64,000 nt of DNA from Burkholderia guangdongensis (GCF_013403875.1 NZ_JACBNX010000004.1:186001-250000), one strand, 5' to 3'. Shown: positions 18,700 through 28,812, numbered from the stretch's first letter. A program made the numbers and translations. The notes: a model not told the origin generated them from the letters alone.

Positions 18700-19896
18700 C
18701 TAGTGCGCGACGGCCCATAGCCACGCGCCGCACGCGACCGCGACCGCGCCGTACACCGCGTAGACAGGCACCTTGAAGCGCGCGAAGCACAGCAGCGCGA
18801 AACAGCCCGTCAGCCAGTAGACCGGATCGAGCGGCACGCGCACGACGATCTTGACGACCGCGACGACGAGAAAACCCGTCGTCGCCGCGCGCAACAGGCG
18901 CATCCCGTGCTCGAAGCGCGAATGGCGCTTGAGCCGGAACAGGTGGCGTTGCGCGAACACGACGAGGCAGCCGGACGGCACGAACAGCGCGGCGGTCGCG
19001 AGCAGCGCGCCGCGCCAACCGTCGGTCAAATAGCCGAGGAATGGCACCACGTTCAGCAGCGGCCCCGGCGACACCGGCGACAGCGCGAACGCGAGCGTGA
19101 AGTCGCGATCGGAGATGCCGGTTCCCGGCGTGACGAACAGCGATTTCAGCACCGGCAGCGCGGAAAAGCCGCCGCCGAACAGCGTCATCCCGGCGCCCGC
19201 GAGCCGCGGCCAGAACAGCGTCGACTGATAGTCGCCGGGCAGCGGCACCGCGAAGATCAACAGGAAGATCGCGAGCGCGATCAGCAGGTTGCGGTCGCGC
19301 GACGACAGCGAGAACGAGAACCGGCCGTTCTGCGGCGGCCCGGTGATCCAGCCGCCCGCGAACGCGGCGAACAGGATCACGACGAACGCGGCCGGACTGT
19401 GCGCGAACGCGAGCAACACCGTCGATATCGCCGCGATCACCTGCTCGAGCGGCGTTCGGGCGAGCGAGCGCAGCTGCTTGACCCAGGTGATCGTGATCAG
19501 CGCGGCCAGCACCATGCTGAAGTGGTTCAGCATCACGGGCGCGGCGAGCGTGCGGATGACCGGGGTTCGATAGAAGATCGCGAACAGCGTCATCATCACG
19601 AAGAACGGCAGCACGCTCGCGATGCCGGCGACCCACGCGCCGGTGCGGCCGCGCAGTTCCTGGCCGATCTGGATCGCGACGTTGCAGCCGACCGGCCCGG
19701 GCACGAGCCACGCGAGCGCGACGAGGTCGGAGAACGCGTTCTGCTCGATGAGGCCCAGCCGGGTGACGTAGTGGCGCTCGAGCTGCGCCATCATCGCGAG
19801 CCCGCCCCAGGACACGGCGGAAACGCCCGCGACGACCTTGAACAAGGCCCACAGGGTTTCCTGCTCCACGTGCTCGGTGGCATCAAGGCTCATCAT
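18700..19896 (-). CDS. chrA: Chromate transporter ChrA, long-chain type
   Basis: A 398-residue inner-membrane protein with two CHR domains, as in long-chain ChrA. The first has AVSWGGLAMMAQLE and LVPGPVGCNVAIQIG; the second has LFGGGFSALPVLKSLF and SPVSPGPLLNVVPFLGY. About 10-12 hydrophobic segments are visible. It exports chromate, conferring chromate resistance in studied members, though many chromosomal copies are untested. Two adjacent ATGs give the start at 19896. No chrB or chrC neighbours are present. Confidence 0.85.
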   Translation of the reverse strand: MMSLDATEHVEQETLWALFKVVAGVSAVSWGGLAMMAQLERHYVTRLGLIEQNAFSDLVALAWLVPGPVGCNVAIQIGQELRGRTGAWVAGIASVLPFFVMMTLFAIFYRTPVIRTLAAPVMLNHFSMVLAALITITWVKQLRSLARTPLEQVIAAISTVLLAFAHSPAAFVVILFAAFAGGWITGPPQNGRFSFSLSSRDRNLLIALAIFLLIFAVPLPGDYQSTLFWPRLAGAGMTLFGGGFSALPVLKSLFVTPGTGISDRDFTLAFALSPVSPGPLLNVVPFLGYLTDGWRGALLATAALFVPSGCLVVFAQRHLFRLKRHSRFEHGMRLLRAATTGFLVVAVVKIVVRVPLDPVYWLTGCFALLCFARFKVPVYAVYGAVAVACGAWLWAVAH

Positions 19897-20046
19897 GGCG
19901 TCTAGTATGGGAAAACCTTAGGATACGCTGGCCATAGACGTACCTGACCCGGCATTGTGATGCGCATGACGAATCTTCTCCATGCGCGAAAACGCTAGGT
20001 TCGCGGGCCGGGCCCGGCGCCGGCGCAGCCAGGGGCGGCCCGTCAT

Positions 20047-22416
20047 TCAGGCGCCCGCGCGGCCGGCCGCGACGCGCGGCTCCGGCTGCGGACGTTCGTC
20101 GCGCACGCCGAAGCGGTCGAGCAGCGCCGGGATGCCGTCGGCCGGCACCGGGCGGGAGAACAGGAAGCCCTGCGCCTCGATCTCGCCGAGCGCGGACAGC
20201 CACGCGATCTGCTCGTCGGTCTCGGTGCCTTCGACGACGACGGTCAGTCCGAGCGAGCGCGCGAGATGCACGATCGACGCGACCATCACGCAGACGCTTC
20301 GGTCGTTCGGGATCGCCTGCACGAACGAGCGGTCGACCTTCAGCGTGTCGACCGAGAAGCGGTGCAGATACGACAGCGACGAGTAGCCGGTGCCGAAATC
20401 GTCGAGCGCGATGCGGATCCCGAGCTTCTTCAGCGCGACGATTTTCTCGGAGACGAGCTCCGGGTATTCCATCATCGCCGTCTCGGTGATCTCGAGCTCG
20501 AGGCGGCGCGCCTCGATCCCGGTTTCCTGCAGCGTGCGCGAGATCGTCTCGACCAGGTCGCCGCGCCAGAACTGCACCGGCGAGATATTGACCGCGAGCG
20601 TCAGCGTGCCGTGCCCCTCGTCGCGCCAGCGCCCGAGCTGCTCGCACGCGGTGCGGATCACGAAGTCGCCGATCTGCACGATGAGGCCCGTCGATTCGGC
20701 GATCGAGATGAATTCGTTCGCGGAGATCACGCCATGCTCCGGATGGTCCCAGCGCGCGAGCGCCTCGAAGCCGGTGATGCAGCGGCGCGTCAGGTCGATC
20801 TTCGGCTGGTACGCGAGGAACAGCTGCCCGTCGGCGAGCGCGACGCGCAATTGCTGCTCCCAGCGCATCAGATGGTCCGCGCGGTGCGACAGGTGCGGCG
20901 CGTAGAACTGGTAGCAGTTCTTGCCCGCGTCCTTCGCGCTGTACATCGCGAGGTCCGCCTTCTTCAGCAGATCGATTTCGCTCTCGTTCGCGACCGTGTG
21001 CAGCGCGATCCCGATGCTCGCGTGCAGCACGAACGAGCTGCCGCGCACGTCGAACGGTTGCGCGAACATCATCAGGATCGTCTCCGCGAGCCGGACGGCG
21101 CGCCGCTCGACGTCTTCGCCCTTCATCACGACGACGAACTCGTCGCCGCCGATCCGCGCGAGCGTGCCGGCGTCGCCGACCGCGTCGGACAGCCGCGCGG
21201 CCGTCATCTGCAGCACGATGTCGCCGGCGTTGTGGCCGAGCGTGTCGTTGACGGTCTTGAAGTTGTCGAGGTCGATGAACAGGAGCCCGAGCCGCGACAG
21301 GCTCGACGGCATCGCGACGTCGTTGCGCAGCCCGCGCAGCGTCGCGTAGCGATTCGACAGGCCGGTCAGCAGATCGTACTCGGCGAGCTGGGTCATCTCG
21401 CGCTCGCGGCCGAGCAGCTTGTTGATGAGGCCCGTCGCGACGCCGAAGAACGCGAGCATCGCGAGCGTGATGAAGCTCGTCATCAGCAGATAGACGTTGC
21501 GCGTGTGGTAGTAGTCGGCGAGCTCTTCGGCCTGCGACAGCCCGACCATCACCGCGAGCGGATAGCCGTCGAGGTGCCGGTACGACACGATGCGCGTGAC
21601 GCCGTCGATCGGGTCGATGCCCATGCCGGACATCCGCCCGGACGCCGGATAGACGCCCGACGCCGAGAACGCGCCCGGCGCATTCTCGGCCGCGCCGGTG
21701 CGGCGCGCGAGCACGGCGCCGGTATCGGACACGACGGCGATCACGCCGTCCTTGCCGATCGCCGCGTTGTTGTAGAAGTCGTTCGTGAAGTAGCTCGGAT
21801 CCTCGGACACGACGACGACGCCCGCGAACCGGCCGTCCGGGAAGTTGAGCCGCCGCGTCATCTGCAGCGTCCACTTGCGCGACACGCGGCCGAGCACTGG
21901 CTTGCTGATGAAGAGATCGTTGTCCTTGCGCAGGATGTGCACCTTGAAGTGCTCGCGGTCCGACAGGTCGAGCGGCTTCGGATGCAATTCGGCCGTGTTC
22001 TGGGTCAGGATGCCCTTTTCGTTGACGAGCGATACCTGGACCAGCGTGTCGTTCGGCACCACGCCTTTCTCGACCGTGCCGATCAGGTTGAAGTGCTCAG
22101 GCGACTTCTCGAACTCGTACTTGACGAAGCGCGTGATCTGATCGACCTGATGGATCGCCTTGATCGTGTGCTGCTCGAGCGCCGACGACAGGATCGCCGC
22201 GGACGCGTCGGCCTCCTTGAACGCCGCGTCCTTCTCGACCGCGAGCCGCGCGACGATCACCGCCCAGAGCAGCACGAGCGCGATCAGCCCGAGCACCGGG
22301 ATCGCGAACAGCGCATGACGCCGCGACTTGCGCGGCGGGCGCAACGGACGAGTCGGCGGCGAGTGGGAGATCCGGGAGGAGCTCATCGAAAAGAGGCGGC
22401 GTCCTGGCGCGCACAT
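20047..22416 (-). CDS. Membrane GGDEF-EAL protein with periplasmic dCache-like sensor
   Basis: A 789-residue protein with a TM segment near residues 36-56, a periplasmic double-Cache-like sensor to about residue 300, a second TM (MTSFITLAMLAFFGVAT) and then GGDEF and EAL domains. The GGDEF site is intact (ARIGGDEFVVVMKG). EAL signatures are complete: GFEALARW, LAVNISPVQF, LEITETAMM, DDFGTGYSSLSYL, KVDRSFV and EGTETDEQ. Both cyclic-di-GMP synthesis and breakdown are therefore possible. An alternative ATG exists at 22386; neither start has a convincing RBS. It has no operon partners, which is common for such proteins. Confidence 0.92.
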   Translation of the reverse strand: MCAPGRRLFSMSSSRISHSPPTRPLRPPRKSRRHALFAIPVLGLIALVLLWAVIVARLAVEKDAAFKEADASAAILSSALEQHTIKAIHQVDQITRFVKYEFEKSPEHFNLIGTVEKGVVPNDTLVQVSLVNEKGILTQNTAELHPKPLDLSDREHFKVHILRKDNDLFISKPVLGRVSRKWTLQMTRRLNFPDGRFAGVVVVSEDPSYFTNDFYNNAAIGKDGVIAVVSDTGAVLARRTGAAENAPGAFSASGVYPASGRMSGMGIDPIDGVTRIVSYRHLDGYPLAVMVGLSQAEELADYYHTRNVYLLMTSFITLAMLAFFGVATGLINKLLGREREMTQLAEYDLLTGLSNRYATLRGLRNDVAMPSSLSRLGLLFIDLDNFKTVNDTLGHNAGDIVLQMTAARLSDAVGDAGTLARIGGDEFVVVMKGEDVERRAVRLAETILMMFAQPFDVRGSSFVLHASIGIALHTVANESEIDLLKKADLAMYSAKDAGKNCYQFYAPHLSHRADHLMRWEQQLRVALADGQLFLAYQPKIDLTRRCITGFEALARWDHPEHGVISANEFISIAESTGLIVQIGDFVIRTACEQLGRWRDEGHGTLTLAVNISPVQFWRGDLVETISRTLQETGIEARRLELEITETAMMEYPELVSEKIVALKKLGIRIALDDFGTGYSSLSYLHRFSVDTLKVDRSFVQAIPNDRSVCVMVASIVHLARSLGLTVVVEGTETDEQIAWLSALGEIEAQGFLFSRPVPADGIPALLDRFGVRDERPQPEPRVAAGRAGA

Positions 22417-22591
22417 ACGCCATCCGGGGGGATGGACGAGTCAATGGGTCGCGATTGGCGAGCGATTAGGCCCGATATTACTGAATGGGAAGCCTTTTTG
22501 CGATAGCGTCCATAGCATAGCGTCAGCCGGATTGGTCTGCACGGCGTATTGTCTAAATATCAGCGGGATGATGGCGCGCGTCAATCAGGCT

Positions 22592-23482
22592 TTAGCCGGG
22601 CAGGCGGAACGTCCCGTCGACCACGGTGACCGTGCTGCCGCCGATCCAGATCGCGCCGGCGGCGTCGTCGTATTCGACGCGGATGCGGCCGTCGCGGCCG
22701 ATCGCGGTGCCCTGGCGCGCGGTATAGACAGGCCCCGGGCGGCGCTGCTGCAGCGCGAGAAGCCCGGCCAGCGCGGCGTTCGCGCTGCCGGTGACCGGGT
22801 CTTCGCCGAGGCCGCCGCCCGTTAAGCCGCCCGTCATCAGGCAGCGGATCTCGAACGTGGCCGGCCCGCCGGCCGGGTGCGGCGCGTACGCGGCGAGGCC
22901 GTGCGTGCCGCAGCGGCGCGTGAGCGCCTCGAGCAACGCCGGGTCGGGCGCGAGGCCGATGCACGCGTCGGCCGACTTCAGCCGGACGACGAGCCACGGC
23001 GCGCCGTTGTCGACCGCGCACGGCGGCGCGTCGAAGTCGATTGCCGCGGTGCGCAACGCCGCTTCGAGCGCCGGATAGTCGTGCTCGGCGAGCGGCGCGA
23101 CGCGCGCGGGCGGCGCCGCGAACGCCCAGCCGTCAGCCTGCCGGCGCAGCGCGATTCGCCCGACGCCGCACTGCTGGACGAGCCGCCCCGGCGTGCGCGG
23201 CGTGGCGCCGCTCTCGATGAACGCGTGCGCGGTGCCGAGCGTCGGGTGGCCGGCGAACGGCAGCTCGCCGCCCGGCGTGAAGATCCGCACGCGGTAGTCG
23301 GCGTCCGGATCGGTCGGCGTGCACAGGAACGTGGTCTCCGACAGGTTGGTCCAGCGGGCGATCGTCCGCATGTCGTCGTCGCCGAGCGAGTCGGCGTCGA
23401 ACACGACGGCGAGCGGATTACCCCTGAACGGAGTCGACGTGAACACGTCGACTTGCCGGAAGCGGACGAGGCGGGCGGTCAT
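22592..23482 (-). CDS. PhzF-family isomerase
   Basis: A 296-residue protein with the duplicated PhzF/diaminopimelate-epimerase fold: FTSTPFRGNPLAVVFDAD near the N-terminus, the catalytic glutamate in NLSETTFL (about E49), FAGHPTLGTAHAF, and GEDPVTGSANAALAGLL in the second half. Phenazine genes are absent, so this is a stand-alone PhzF-like isomerase of unknown substrate. It lies downstream of RidA and an aminotransferase on the same strand, suggesting action on an amino-acid-derived metabolite. The gap to ridA is 36 bases. Confidence 0.87.
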   Translation of the reverse strand: MTARLVRFRQVDVFTSTPFRGNPLAVVFDADSLGDDDMRTIARWTNLSETTFLCTPTDPDADYRVRIFTPGGELPFAGHPTLGTAHAFIESGATPRTPGRLVQQCGVGRIALRRQADGWAFAAPPARVAPLAEHDYPALEAALRTAAIDFDAPPCAVDNGAPWLVVRLKSADACIGLAPDPALLEALTRRCGTHGLAAYAPHPAGGPATFEIRCLMTGGLTGGGLGEDPVTGSANAALAGLLALQQRRPGPVYTARQGTAIGRDGRIRVEYDDAAGAIWIGGSTVTVVDGTFRLPG

Positions 23483-23518
23483 CGCGGGTGCGGGCGCGTG
23501 GCGTTGGCGTGGCGTCGT

Positions 23519-23977
23519 TCAGGCGACTTCGGCGATCAGCTCGATCTCGACGCACGCGCCGAGCGGGATCTGCGCGACGCCGAATGCCGAGCGCGCGTGC
23601 TTGCCCGCGTCGCCGAACACCTCGGCGATCAGCTCGGACGCGCCGTTCGTCACCACGTGCTGCTCGGTGAAGTCGAGCGTCGAGTTCACGAGGCTCATCA
23701 ACTTGACGATTCGCTTGACCTTGTTCAGGTCGCCGGTGTGCGCGTGCAGCGTCGCGAGCAGGTCGATCGCGACCGCGCGGGCGGCCGCCTTGCCGTCCTC
23801 GGTCTTCAGATCGGCGCCGAGCTTGCCGGCCCAGACCTTGCCGTCCTTTTTCGCGATGTGGCCGGACAGGTAGACCGTGTTGCCGCTTTGCGCGCTCATC
23901 ACGTAGGCGGCCGCCGGGGCGCCGGCGGTCGGGAGCTCGATGCCGAGGGACTTCAGGGTGTCGTAGACGTTAGCCAT
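23519..23977 (-). CDS. RidA-family enamine/imine deaminase
   Basis: A 152-residue member of the longer RidA subfamily (usual E. coli RidA is 128). NTVYLSGHIAKKDGK and the C-terminal HARSAFGVAQIPLGACVEIE, with the substrate-carboxylate arginine in ARS, are diagnostic. RidA proteins hydrolyse reactive enamines and imines released by PLP enzymes. The gene sits 43 bases downstream of a PLP aminotransferase and just before PhzF, an arrangement that fits clean-up of the aminotransferase's intermediates. Confidence 0.9.
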   Translation of the reverse strand: MANVYDTLKSLGIELPTAGAPAAAYVMSAQSGNTVYLSGHIAKKDGKVWAGKLGADLKTEDGKAAARAVAIDLLATLHAHTGDLNKVKRIVKLMSLVNSTLDFTEQHVVTNGASELIAEVFGDAGKHARSAFGVAQIPLGACVEIELIAEVA

Positions 23978-24020
23978 GCGTGCGATTCCTCGTGGAAGTG
24001 AGTCGTTGAAAAAAGGGCCT

Positions 24021-25202
24021 TCAAAGGCGCTCGCGCAGCAGCTTGCCGAGCCGCGCGACGCCTTCCTCGATCTTTTCGGGCGGCACGGTCACGAACGACA
24101 GGCGCATCGTGTCGTGCTGCGCGTCGTTCGCGAAGAACGGCGCGCCCGGCACGAACGCGACGTGGTTCGCGACCGCCGCGTCGAGCAGCTTCATGCTGTC
24201 GATCTGCGCGGGCAGCTTGACCCAGATGAACATCCCGCCTTCCGGGCGGTTCCAGGTCACGCCTTCGGGCATGTGGCGCGCGAGCGACGCGAGCATCGCG
24301 TCGCACTGCGCGGCGTAGAGCTTGCGGATCGTCGGGATGTGCTCGTCGAGGAAGCCGTCCCGGATCACCTCGTGCGCGATCCGCTGCGTGAGCGACGGCG
24401 TGTGCAGGTCGGTCGCCTGCTTCGCCTGCACGAGCTTGAAGTGCAGTTCCTCGGGGGCAATGATGTAGCCGATCCGCAGCCCCGGCGCGAGCACCTTCGA
24501 GAACGTGCCGAGATGGACGACGTGGTCCGGCGCCATCGACAGCATCGTCGGCAGCGGCTCGCCCGCGTAGTTCAGCGCGCCGTAAGGATCGTCCTCGAGC
24601 ACCGGGAACGGGCTCGTTTGCGCGAACGCGGCGAGCGCGCGGCGGCGCTCGACGGGCAGGCGCCGGCCGGTCGGGTTCTGGAAGTTCGGTTGCGCGTACA
24701 GCAGGCGCGCGCCCTTCGTCAGTTCGGGCGTCAGGCTCTCGGGCAGCAGGCCCTGATCGTCGGTCGGCACCTGCACGTAGCGCGGCTCGTACAGCGAGAA
24801 CGACTGCAGCGCGCCGAGGTAGGTCGGGGTTTCGACGAGCAGCGGGCTGTCCGGATCGACGAGCACCTTGCCGAGCAGGTCGAGCGCCTGCTGCGAGCCC
24901 GTCGTGACGAGCACCTGCGACACGCGCACGCGGTAGCGCTCGGCGATCCACTCGCGCAGCGGCAGGTAGCCCTCGGTCGCGCTGTACTGGAGCGCGGCGC
25001 CGGGCGTGTCGCGCAGCACGCGGTCGGCCGCGTCGCGCATCCGCTCGGCCGGGAACGTTTGCGGCGCGGGCAGGCCGCCCGCGAACGAGATGACCTCCGG
25101 ACGTTCGGTGACCTTCAGGATCTCGCGGATCGCCGAGCTCGTCAGCTTGCGGGCGCGTTCGGAAAGCTGCCAGTGCGGCGGATGCGGGTCGCTCGGATTC
25201 AT
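24021..25202 (-). CDS. PLP-dependent class I/II aminotransferase (2-aminoadipate aminotransferase-like)
   Basis: A 393-residue fold-type I aminotransferase beginning MNPSDPHPPHWQLSERARKL. The RBS gaggaga just upstream supports this ATG over one 90 bases earlier. Visible motifs are VTTGSQQALDLLGKVL, the tyrosine/aspartate region VLEDDPYGALNYAG, and the PLP lysine in GTFSKVLAPGLRIGYI. The best family match is the LysN/aminoadipate type with broad 2-oxo-acid specificity. It faces a MocR regulator across 161 bases, and RidA and PhzF follow it, forming a small amino-acid-related unit. Confidence 0.87.
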   Translation of the reverse strand: MNPSDPHPPHWQLSERARKLTSSAIREILKVTERPEVISFAGGLPAPQTFPAERMRDAADRVLRDTPGAALQYSATEGYLPLREWIAERYRVRVSQVLVTTGSQQALDLLGKVLVDPDSPLLVETPTYLGALQSFSLYEPRYVQVPTDDQGLLPESLTPELTKGARLLYAQPNFQNPTGRRLPVERRRALAAFAQTSPFPVLEDDPYGALNYAGEPLPTMLSMAPDHVVHLGTFSKVLAPGLRIGYIIAPEELHFKLVQAKQATDLHTPSLTQRIAHEVIRDGFLDEHIPTIRKLYAAQCDAMLASLARHMPEGVTWNRPEGGMFIWVKLPAQIDSMKLLDAAVANHVAFVPGAPFFANDAQHDTMRLSFVTVPPEKIEEGVARLGKLLRERL

Positions 25203-25289
25203 GGTCTCCTCGGTCGTGTCGGTGTCGGTCGGACGAAAACGGCAATTATCGCTCGCCAAATCGGGTCGCGCGAGCGGGCTGGGGCCGGT

Positions 25290-25354
25290 CAACTGTAATC
25301 GCGCCGACCAGCACAGTAACGGTACAATCGTCGCAATAATTTTCTGTACAGTTG
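25290..25354. promoter_or_regulatory. Divergent control region with separated inverted half-sites
   Basis: caactgta (25290-25297) and its complement tacagttg (25347-25354) face each other across 49 bases, with TACAAT at 25323-25328 and the related tgtacag at 25345-25351. MocR regulators typically bind paired sites in such divergent gaps; the assignment is inference. Confidence 0.45.
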
Positions 25355-25363
25355 GAGTCCGCG

Positions 25364-26830
25364 ATGTCCACCGTTGCGCTCGACCAGATCCCGGCGCCGC
25401 ACGACACGTCCACGCTGACGCTCGTCGACCAGCTCGTCCAGTGGGCGCGGCGGCGGATCGACGAGCGCGTGTTCCGGCCCGGCATGCGGATGCCGTCGAT
25501 CCGCAAGCTCGCGCTCGACAAGCGCGTGTCGCGCTTCACGGTCGTCGAGGCGTACGAGCGGCTCGTCGCGCAGGGCTATCTCGACTCGCGGCGCGGCTCG
25601 GGCTTCTACGTGCGCGAGCGGACCGCGGGCCCGCAGGCCGGCGACGCGGGCGCCCGCGCGGAAGTCGAGCCGGTGCAGAACCGGATCGACGTCGTCTGGC
25701 TGCTGCGCAACATGCTGCACACGGTGAGCCCCGAGAAGGGCCCGGGGCTCGGCTATCTGCCCGGGCGCTGGCTCGACGGCGAGCTGATCACCGGCGCGCT
25801 GCGCGCGCTCGGGCGCCAGGCCGGCGCGCAGATGCTCGGCTACGGCACCGCGCAGGGCTTCCTGCCGCTGCGCCGGCAGCTTCAGACCCGCTTCGAGGAG
25901 ATCGAGATCGGCGCGGCGCCGGAGCAGATCGTGCTCGTGTCCGGCGTGACGCAGGCGATCGACCTGATCTCGCGCATCTACGTGAAGCCGGGCGACACGG
26001 TAATCGTCGGCGATCCGGCGTGGTTCCAGATGTTCGGCCGCTTCGCGTCGCAGGGTGCGCGGCTCGTCGGGATGCCGTACACGCCGGCCGGGCCGGACCT
26101 CGACGCGCTCGAGGCGCTCGTGCAGACGTGGCGGCCGAAGATGCTCGTGATCAATTCGGTGCTGCAGAACCCGACCGGCACGTCGCTGTCGGCCGCGCAG
26201 GCGTTCCGGATCCTGCAGCTCGCGCAGCAGTACGACTTCATGGTGGTCGAGGACGACATCTACGGCGACCTCTGCCCGCCGAGCTATCCGGCGACGCGGC
26301 TCGCGAGCCTCGATCAGCTCAAGCGGGTGATTTTCCTCGGCAGCTTCTCGAAGACGCTGGCCGCGAACCTGCGCGTCGGATACGTCGCGTGCGCGCCGGA
26401 GATCGCGCAGGCGATCACCGATCAGAAGATGCTCGTCGGGATGACGACGCCGGAGCTGAACGAGCGCGTGCTGTACAAGGTGTTGACCGAAGGGCAGTAC
26501 CGGCGCCACGTCGAGCGGCTGCGTGGGCGGCTGGACGGCGTTCGCGACAAGACCGCGCGGATGCTCGAGCGCGCCGGGATGCGGCTTTTCACGATGCCGG
26601 CGGCGGGGATGTTCCTGTGGGCCGATACCGGCGTCGACGCGGACGCGCTCGCGGCGGCCGCGCACGAGGCGGGGTTTCTACTGACGCCGGGGAGCCTGTT
26701 TTCGCCGCAGCAGTCGCCGTCGACGTGGATGCGGTTCAACGTCGCGAACTGCGGGGATCCGGCGCTGGCGGGGTTGCTGGCGGGGTATCTGGAGTCGGCG
26801 GCGCGGCGGCTGACGGTGGCGGATGCTTGA
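25364..26830 (+). CDS. MocR-type (GntR + aminotransferase) transcriptional regulator
   Basis: A 488-residue protein. The GntR winged helix covers about residues 25-90 (RPGMRMPSIRKLALDKRVSR, VVEAYERLVAQGYL), followed by a full aminotransferase-fold domain keeping the PLP lysine in FLGSFSKTLAANLRVGY. MocR proteins sense PLP or amino-acid adducts. It is divergent from the aminotransferase gene and is its likely regulator. The start at 25364 has ttggag (25353-25358) as RBS; a TTG at 25352 is the alternative. Its stop codon overlaps the -35 of the htpG heat-shock promoter. Confidence 0.9.
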   Translation: MSTVALDQIPAPHDTSTLTLVDQLVQWARRRIDERVFRPGMRMPSIRKLALDKRVSRFTVVEAYERLVAQGYLDSRRGSGFYVRERTAGPQAGDAGARAEVEPVQNRIDVVWLLRNMLHTVSPEKGPGLGYLPGRWLDGELITGALRALGRQAGAQMLGYGTAQGFLPLRRQLQTRFEEIEIGAAPEQIVLVSGVTQAIDLISRIYVKPGDTVIVGDPAWFQMFGRFASQGARLVGMPYTPAGPDLDALEALVQTWRPKMLVINSVLQNPTGTSLSAAQAFRILQLAQQYDFMVVEDDIYGDLCPPSYPATRLASLDQLKRVIFLGSFSKTLAANLRVGYVACAPEIAQAITDQKMLVGMTTPELNERVLYKVLTEGQYRRHVERLRGRLDGVRDKTARMLERAGMRLFTMPAAGMFLWADTGVDADALAAAAHEAGFLLTPGSLFSPQQSPSTWMRFNVANCGDPALAGLLAGYLESAARRLTVADA

Positions 26831-26853
26831 ATTTTTTGCGGTCGTCCCCAGAT
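26826..26853 (+). promoter_or_regulatory. Sigma-32 heat-shock promoter of htpG
   Basis: CTTGAA (26826-26831), 14 bases, then CCCCAGAT (26846-26853) matches the RpoH consensus (CTTGAAA-N13-15-CCCCATNT) closely. It lies about 45-70 bases upstream of the htpG start; the -35 overlaps the stop codon of the MocR gene. Confidence 0.85.
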
Positions 26854-26896
26854 GGGGCGCGTTAACTTGACAGCAAAGTAAGAGGAAACGACGTTC

Positions 26897-28795
26897 ATGA
26901 CTCAGCAAACCATGAGCTTTCAGGCCGAGGTCAAGCAGCTCCTCCACCTGATGATTCATTCGCTTTACAGCAACAAGGAAATCTTCCTGCGCGAACTGGT
27001 GTCGAATGCATCCGACGCCGCCGACAAGCTCCGCTTCGAGGCGCTCGCGAACAACGCGCTGTACGAGAACGATCCGAATCTGCGCATCCGCATCTCGTAC
27101 GACAAGGCGGCGCGCACGATCACGATCGACGACAACGGGATCGGCATGAGCCGTGACGAGGCGATCGCGAACCTCGGCACGATCGCGCGCTCGGGCACGA
27201 AGGAATTCTTCTCGAAGCTGTCCGGCGACCAGCAGAAGGACGCGGCGCTGATCGGCCAGTTCGGCGTCGGCTTCTACTCGGGCTTCATCGTCGCCGACCG
27301 GATCACCGTCGACACGCGCCGTGCCGGTCTGCCGGCGTCCGAGGGCGTGCGCTGGGAAAGCGCGGGCGAGGGCGACTTCACCGTCGACGCGATCGAGCGC
27401 GCGCAGCGCGGCACGTCGATCACGCTGCATCTGCGCGAAGGCGAGGACGAGCTGCTGTCGACATACCGGCTGAAGTCGATCATCCAGAAGTACTCGGACC
27501 ACGTCGGCCTGCCGATCCTGATGAAGCAGGAAGAGTGGGATCAGGACAAAGGCGAGATGGTCGAGAAGGACGACGACGAGACCGTCAACCAGGCGAGCGC
27601 GCTCTGGACCCGCTCGAAGAGCGACATCACCGACGAGCAGTACACGCAGTTCTATCAGCATCTCGCGCACGATCACCAGGATCCGCTCGCGTGGACGCAC
27701 AACCGCGTCGAGGGCCGCAGCGAGTACACGCAGCTGCTGTACGTGCCGTCGCATGCGCCGTTCGACATGTGGAACCGCGATCATCGCGGCGGGCTGAAGC
27801 TGTACGTGAAGCGCGTGTTCATCATGGACGACGCCGAGCAACTGCTGCCGCAGTACCTGCGCTTCGTGAAGGGCGTCGTCGATTCGGCGGATCTGCCGCT
27901 GAACGTGTCGCGCGAGATCCTGCAGGAGAGCCGCGACGTGAAGGCGATCCGCGAAGGCGTGACGAAGCGCGTGCTGTCGATGCTCGAAGAGCTCGCGAAC
28001 GCCGACGACGATGCGGGCAAGGAGAAATACCGGACGTTCTGGAACGCGTTCGGCCAGGTGCTGAAGGAAGGCGCCGGCGAGGATCATGCGAACCGCGAGC
28101 GCATCGCGAAGCTGCTGCGCTTCGCGTCGACGCACGGCGAGACCGACGAGCAGAACGTGTCGCTCGCCGACTACGTCGGGCGGATGAAGCCCGAGCAGAC
28201 GAAGATTTACTACGTGACCGCCGACACGTGGCAGGCCGCGAAGCACAGCCCGCATCTCGAGGTGTTCCGCAAGAAGGGCGTCGAGGTGCTGCTGCTGACC
28301 GACCGCGTCGACGAATGGATGCTGTCGTTCCTGCAGGAGTTCGACGGCAAGCCGCTCGCGAGCGTCGCGCGCGGCGATCTCGATCTCGGCGCGCTGAACG
28401 ACGACGAGAAGAAGGCGCAGGAACAGTCGACCGAGGCGATCCGGCCGGTCGTCGACAAGATCAAGGAAACGCTCGGCGACAAGGTGAAGGACGTGCGCGT
28501 GACGTTCCGCCTGACCGATTCGCCGTCGTGCCTCGTCGCGGACGATCACGACATGAGCGGCTATCTGCAGCGGATGCTGAAGGCGGCCGGCCAGAGCGCG
28601 CCGTCGTTCCAGCCGATCCTCGAGATCAATCCGGAGCACGCGCTCGTCAAGCGGTTGAACACCGACAGCAGCGATTTCGGCGACTGGTGCCATCTGCTGT
28701 TCGATCAGGCGCTGCTGGCGGAAGGCGGGATGCTCGACGATCCGGCGAGCTTCGTGAAGCGGACCAACGCGCTGCTGCTGTCGCGCGCGCAGTGA
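26897..28795 (+). CDS. htpG: Molecular chaperone HtpG (Hsp90)
   Basis: A 632-residue GHKL chaperone of normal length. The N-terminal ATP site includes [29 protein letters not shown] and [13 protein letters not shown]. Middle-domain residues ([17 protein letters not shown]) and the C-terminal dimerisation region are intact. It assists folding and maturation of client proteins in the cytosol. The RBS is agagg (26881-26885). Upstream lies an excellent sigma-32 promoter. ubiC starts within a few bases of its stop. Confidence 0.97.
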   Translation: MTQQTMSFQAEVKQLLHLMIHSLYSNKEIFLRELVSNASDAADKLRFEALANNALYENDPNLRIRISYDKAARTITIDDNGIGMSRDEAIANLGTIARSGTKEFFSKLSGDQQKDAALIGQFGVGFYSGFIVADRITVDTRRAGLPASEGVRWESAGEGDFTVDAIERAQRGTSITLHLREGEDELLSTYRLKSIIQKYSDHVGLPILMKQEEWDQDKGEMVEKDDDETVNQASALWTRSKSDITDEQYTQFYQHLAHDHQDPLAWTHNRVEGRSEYTQLLYVPSHAPFDMWNRDHRGGLKLYVKRVFIMDDAEQLLPQYLRFVKGVVDSADLPLNVSREILQESRDVKAIREGVTKRVLSMLEELANADDDAGKEKYRTFWNAFGQVLKEGAGEDHANRERIAKLLRFASTHGETDEQNVSLADYVGRMKPEQTKIYYVTADTWQAAKHSPHLEVFRKKGVEVLLLTDRVDEWMLSFLQEFDGKPLASVARGDLDLGALNDDEKKAQEQSTEAIRPVVDKIKETLGDKVKDVRVTFRLTDSPSCLVADDHDMSGYLQRMLKAAGQSAPSFQPILEINPEHALVKRLNTDSSDFGDWCHLLFDQALLAEGGMLDDPASFVKRTNALLLSRAQ

Positions 28796-28812
28796 GCGCC
28801 GTGAGCGCGCGG

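Noticed and set aside
20266..22506. A 746-codon plus-strand open frame
   Set aside because: Antisense to the GGDEF-EAL gene; no domain and biased composition.
22592..23482. Phenazine biosynthesis cluster
   Set aside because: Only a PhzF-like isomerase is present; no phzA, B, D, E or G gene is nearby.
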